From Oceanicaulis sp. (GTDB taxonomy: Bacteria > Pseudomonadota > Alphaproteobacteria > Caulobacterales > Maricaulaceae), in contig RKRX01000146.1 of assembly GCA_007571185.1 (NCBI GenBank), forward strand, positions 1 to 10,218: DNA of 10,218 bases. The letters run 5' to 3'. How positions within the stretch are numbered: position 1 is the first letter of the stretch; each line of letters opens with the position of its first letter. The translations under genes were made by a program, and so were the position numbers. The notes beneath the pieces were generated by a model, which saw only the letters and a list, made by a program, of their open reading frames with translations, had not been told where the DNA came from and made no database searches. This document shows, piece after piece, positions 7,070 to 10,218 of this stretch.

Positions 7070-7070
7070 T
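7058..7070. promoter_or_regulatory. Perfect palindrome ATTGAC-A-GTCAAT over the parvulin gene start
   Basis: This 6-bp perfect inverted repeat with a single central base covers the TTG start (7069-7067) and the next codons of the parvulin gene. As DNA it could be a small operator; as RNA the one-base loop is too tight for a full hairpin. It may be chance. Confidence 0.25.
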
Positions 7071-7139
7071 GAGAGCCTCCTTAAGTCACAAGCGATCCTG
7101 ATACGACGTACACCCTTCGCCGGCATAGCCGCACCTGGC

Positions 7140-7171
7140 GCGGACGTCGTTTTGATTCATAACACGTCCGC
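7140..7171. promoter_or_regulatory. Inverted repeat GCGGACGT-N16-ACGTCCGC before secA
   Basis: Two perfect 8-bp arms (7140-7147 and 7164-7171) flank a 16-base AT-rich spacer, ending 16 bases before the secA ATG. It lies in the divergent secA/parvulin intergenic region, so it could be an operator serving both genes or a hairpin near the secA ribosome-binding site. No confident promoter could be assigned on either strand between 7070 and 7187. Confidence 0.42.
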
Positions 7172-7187
7172 ACAAAGCAGATACGTC

Positions 7188-9944
7188 ATGCTCAACATCG
7201 CTCGCAAGTTTTTCGGTTCCGCCAACGACCGCGATATCAGGCGCATGCGCCCCATGGTGGATCGCATCAACGCCATGGAGCCGGAGTTCGTCGGGCTCGA
7301 TGATGACGCCCTAGCGGCCAGGACCGTTGAGTTCCGCAAGCGGTGTGAAAACGGCGAGAGTCTAGACACCCTGCTGCCTGAAGCCTTCGCCGCAGTTCGG
7401 GAAGCCGCCAAGCGCACCCTGGGCCAGCGTCATTACGATGTGCAGCTGATGGGCGGCATGGTGCTGCACAAGGGGAATATCGCCGAGATGCGCACCGGTG
7501 AAGGCAAGACGCTGGTGTCCACTCTTGCCGCCTATCTCAACGCTCTGCCGGGCAAGGGCGTGCACGTGGTGACGGTGAACGACTATCTGGCGCAACGAGA
7601 CTGCGAATGGATGGGGCGGATCTTCGCCAGGTTGGGTATGAGCACAGGCGTGATCGTGCACGGCATGGACGATCAGGCGCGCCGCAACGCCTATGCCTGC
7701 GATATTACCTACGGCACCAACAACGAGCTCGGTTTCGACTATCTGCGCGACAACATGAAATACGCGCTGAACGAAATGGTCCAGTTTGGCGGGCGCCCGC
7801 CAGAGAAAGCCGAGCGCTATTTCGCCATCGTGGACGAGGTGGACTCCATCCTAGTCGACGAAGCCCGCACCCCGCTCATCATCTCAGGCCAGACTGAAGA
7901 TCGCACCGATTTCTACAAGACCATCGACGCACTGATCCCGCGGTTGACCGATGAAGATTTCACCCTTGACGAGAAAGCGCGTTCGTGCGCCTTCACCGAG
8001 GAAGGCAATGAGCGTATTGAGAATCTTCTGCGTGAGAACGGGTTGCTGGAGGAAGGCGGTCTGTACGATATTGAGAACGTTTCTGTCGTCCACCACATCA
8101 ACCAGGGCCTGAAGGCCCACAAGCTTTTTCATCGCGATAAAGACTATATCACCCGCGATAATAAGGTCATTTTGATCGACGAATTCACCGGTCGCATGAT
8201 GCCGGGTCGGCGCCTGTCCGATGGTCTGCATCAGGCGATAGAAGCCAAGGAAAGCGTTGATATCCAGCCGGAAAACCAAACACTGGCCTCGATCACCTTT
8301 CAGAACTATTTCCGGCTGTACGAGAAATTAAGCGGCATGACCGGAACCGCCGCCACCGAGGCGGATGAATTCAGCGACATCTATTCGCTTGGCGTGGTGG
8401 AAATCCCCACCAACCGCCCGATCAGGCGCATCGATGAGGAAGACGAGCTCTATCGCACCGAGGCGGAGAAGTTTAACGCCATCCTGAACGCCATCGGGCA
8501 AGCGCACGCCAAAGAGCAGCCGGTTCTGGTGGGCACGGTGTCCATTGAGAAATCCGAACGTCTGTCCGATTTCCTGAAGAAGAAAAAAATCAAACACAAG
8601 GTCCTCAATGCCCGCTATCACGAACAGGAAGCGGGCATCATCGCACTGGCTGGTGAGCCAGGCGCGGTAACCATCGCCACCAACATGGCGGGCCGCGGCA
8701 CCGATATCCAGCTGGGCGGCAATGTGGAGCATGCCCTTCGCGAATGGGCGGAAGCGGAAAAAACCGCTGGCCGTGAACCCACCGATGAGGCGCTCACAAC
8801 CCGGCGTAAGGCGCTGGAGGCGGATATAGCTGACAAGAAACAAAAGGCGCTGGAGGCAGGCGGTCTGTTTGTCATCGGCACGGAGCGTCATGAAAGTCGC
8901 CGCATCGACAACCAGCTTCGCGGACGTTCGGGCCGTCAGGGCGATCCGGGACGGTCAGCATTCTATCTGTCAGTGCAAGACGATCTGCTGCGCATTTTCG
9001 CCCCTGAGCGTCTGGATGGCATCATGCGCACTCTGGGGATGAAGGAAGGCGAAGCCATTCAGCATCCATGGATGACCAAGGCCGTAGAGACCAGCCAGAA
9101 AAAGGTCGAGCAGCGCAATTACGACATTCGCAAGAACATTCTGAAATACGATGATGTGATGAATGATCAGCGCAAGGCGATTTTTGAGCAGCGCATTGAT
9201 TTCATGACCACCGAAACCGTGTCCGACGACATCGCCGATATGCGCGCCACCGCAGTGAACGAGCTGGTCACCCGGCACATCCCTGCACGCGCCTACGCTG
9301 ACCAATGGGATGTGGACGGGTTGAACGAAGCGGTCACCCGGTATTTTGCTCTCGAACCCCCAATAAGAGACTGGGTCGCCGAGGAAGGCATCGCCGATGA
9401 GGAAATCCGTGATCGGTTGATAAAGACCGTCGATGAGGCTTACGCTGAAAAATCGGCCCATATCGGCCCCGAACTGATGCGCCGTATTGAAAAGCAGATC
9501 CTGTTGCAAACCATCGACCGGAACTGGCGCGAGCACCTTCAGAATCTGGATGCGTTGCGATCCGCCGTGGGTTTGCGGGGTTACGCCCAGCGCGATCCGC
9601 TTAACGAGTTCAAGACCGAAGCTTTTGAACTCTTCCAGCACCTTCTCGGCGAGTTGCGTTTTGAAACCACGCGCATGCTGTTTCATTTGCGTCTGACGCC
9701 CAGCGCGCCGGCCCCGGCGCCGCCACAGCCTCCGCAAAACATCACCGCACGGCATATCAACCCGCAAACCGGCCGGAACGACATGGCCGATGACCTGGCG
9801 CGGCGAACACCGCTGGCGACACGCGCCGCCTCACCCGATTTCAATCGCAATGATCCCGGCACCTGGGGACGCGTCTCACGCAATGCGCCCTGCCCATGCG
9901 GATCTGGCAAAAAATACAAACATTGTTGCGGCAGGGTTGGGTAA
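7188..9944 (+). CDS. secA: Preprotein translocase ATPase SecA
   Basis: SecA is the motor that pushes unfolded preproteins through SecYEG. The 918-residue product has Walker A MRTGEGKT (101-108), Walker B VDEVD (215-219) followed by [15 protein letters not shown], the preprotein cross-linking region after it, NBD2 motifs such as [10 protein letters not shown] and [13 protein letters not shown], the helical scaffold and wing region, and a proline-rich linker near 840. The C-terminal SEC-C zinc motif has cysteines at 902, 904, 913 and 914 ([13 protein letters not shown]); E. coli has CH in place of the last CC. I chose ATG 7188 because [15 protein letters not shown] matches the usual SecA N-terminus; the frame is open back to 7059, but those 43 residues are not SecA-like. 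The ribosome-binding site is weak (around AAAGCAG, 7174-7180). Confidence 0.97.
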   Translation: MLNIARKFFGSANDRDIRRMRPMVDRINAMEPEFVGLDDDALAARTVEFRKRCENGESLDTLLPEAFAAVREAAKRTLGQRHYDVQLMGGMVLHKGNIAEMRTGEGKTLVSTLAAYLNALPGKGVHVVTVNDYLAQRDCEWMGRIFARLGMSTGVIVHGMDDQARRNAYACDITYGTNNELGFDYLRDNMKYALNEMVQFGGRPPEKAERYFAIVDEVDSILVDEARTPLIISGQTEDRTDFYKTIDALIPRLTDEDFTLDEKARSCAFTEEGNERIENLLRENGLLEEGGLYDIENVSVVHHINQGLKAHKLFHRDKDYITRDNKVILIDEFTGRMMPGRRLSDGLHQAIEAKESVDIQPENQTLASITFQNYFRLYEKLSGMTGTAATEADEFSDIYSLGVVEIPTNRPIRRIDEEDELYRTEAEKFNAILNAIGQAHAKEQPVLVGTVSIEKSERLSDFLKKKKIKHKVLNARYHEQEAGIIALAGEPGAVTIATNMAGRGTDIQLGGNVEHALREWAEAEKTAGREPTDEALTTRRKALEADIADKKQKALEAGGLFVIGTERHESRRIDNQLRGRSGRQGDPGRSAFYLSVQDDLLRIFAPERLDGIMRTLGMKEGEAIQHPWMTKAVETSQKKVEQRNYDIRKNILKYDDVMNDQRKAIFEQRIDFMTTETVSDDIADMRATAVNELVTRHIPARAYADQWDVDGLNEAVTRYFALEPPIRDWVAEEGIADEEIRDRLIKTVDEAYAEKSAHIGPELMRRIEKQILLQTIDRNWREHLQNLDALRSAVGLRGYAQRDPLNEFKTEAFELFQHLLGELRFETTRMLFHLRLTPSAPAPAPPQPPQNITARHINPQTGRNDMADDLARRTPLATRAASPDFNRNDPGTWGRVSRNAPCPCGSGKKYKHCCGRVG

Positions 9945-9957
9945 TGTCTTAGTATGG

Positions 9958-10000
9958 GTTTTTGTTCAGTATTCCGTTGCTTGATCCAAGAAACAAAAAC
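9958..10000. repeat. Inverted repeat GTTTTTGTT / AACAAAAAC between secA and the methyltransferase
   Basis: Two perfect 9-bp arms (9958-9966 and 9992-10000) are separated by 25 bases that contain a smaller dyad, CTTG-atc-CAAG (9980-9990). It starts 14 bases after the secA stop. It may be an operator for the methyltransferase, part of an insertion boundary, or a weak terminator structure. I see no clear -35/-10 pair in 9945-10020. Confidence 0.35.
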
Positions 10001-10020
10001 TCAATGTGAATGGAGTAATT

Positions 10021-10218
10021 ATGAAAAAAAGAGCCCCTAGAAACCGAACCATCACCCTAGATGATGAAGAACGTGAAAGACTGAAACGTCACCTCAAGGG
10101 TGTACCTGAGGTCCACTCTGACATGGTCGATTCAACTATTCTTGGGAACTGCCTAGAAATTGCTAGTTATATTGCTTCTGAATCAGTTGATATGCTTTTT
10201 TTAGACCCACCTTATAAT
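10021..10218 (+). CDS. DNA methyltransferase, N-terminal part (DPPYN motif), cut by window edge
   Basis: The frame begins at ATG 10021, with GGAG five bases upstream, and gives 66 residues before the window ends. It starts MKKRAPRNRTITLDDEERERLKRHLK, is charged at first, and then has ILGNCLEIASYIASESVDMLFLDPPYN. The end is catalytic motif IV (D62-N66, DPPYN) of amino-group DNA methyltransferases, and the preceding G-N-C-L-E...S-V-D pattern is typical of the beta class, in which motif IV comes before the SAM-binding motif. It would methylate adenine N6 or cytosine N4. Base content is about 41% GC by hand count (81 of 198), against roughly 60% in secA, and AGA, CTA and TTA codons occur, so it looks acquired. 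A restriction partner would lie beyond the window. Confidence 0.85.
   Translation, partial: MKKRAPRNRTITLDDEERERLKRHLKGVPEVHSDMVDSTILGNCLEIASYIASESVDMLFLDPPYN

Noticed and set aside
7059..7187. 43-residue N-terminal extension of SecA
   Set aside because: SecA proteins start at the [14 protein letters not shown] motif; the upstream part overlaps the divergent gene's start.
1..10218. CRISPR array, tRNA or rRNA genes, insertion sequences
   Set aside because: No spaced direct repeats, no tRNA-like cloverleaf and no transposase reading frame were seen on either strand.

Overview
The window looks like chromosomal DNA of a fairly GC-rich alphaproteobacterium. The indications are a long alphaproteobacterial-type UvrB, a SecA ending in a CxCx8CC zinc motif, and secA divergent from a parvulin lipoprotein with mutT behind it. 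A Caulobacterales/Maricaulales-type host is my best guess from protein flavour alone; it is inference, not proof.

Layout. 1-98 (-) is the 5' end of a gene for an exported protein, cut by the window edge. 99-561 is a 463-base intergenic region holding twelve perfect copies of a 7-bp repeat. On the minus strand this region reads in order: a sigma70-like promoter, a 33-codon ORF with its own ribosome-binding site built almost wholly from the repeat, and a textbook intrinsic terminator. The ORF's stop codon lies in the terminator loop, and the exported-protein gene follows. 562-1587 (+) is a threonine aldolase-type PLP enzyme. 1673-3862 (+) is uvrB. It converges, across a hairpin, on a hipBA toxin-antitoxin pair (3946-5510, -). 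Upstream of hipB are three evenly spaced inverted-repeat sites, one of them in the promoter spacer. mutT (5626-6051, -) and a PpiC/parvulin lipoprotein gene (6110-7069, -) form a further minus-strand run. This is divergent from secA (7188-9944, +). After secA the DNA becomes clearly AT-rich, and a DNA methyltransferase gene begins at 10021. It runs off the window one residue after its DPPY catalytic motif.

How the genes fit together. secA (export motor) and the divergent parvulin lipoprotein (envelope folding) are functionally related. uvrB (nucleotide excision repair) and mutT (oxidised-nucleotide sanitation) are genome-maintenance housekeeping genes. hipBA sits between them as a self-regulated accessory module. 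The methyltransferase start probably marks an acquired restriction-modification or orphan-methylase island next to secA.

The most unusual element is the leader at 98-361. Simple arithmetic on the 7-bp repeat predicts three translational states as copy number changes, and the stop codon in the terminator loop is what a translation-controlled attenuator would need. This is a hypothesis from sequence alone.
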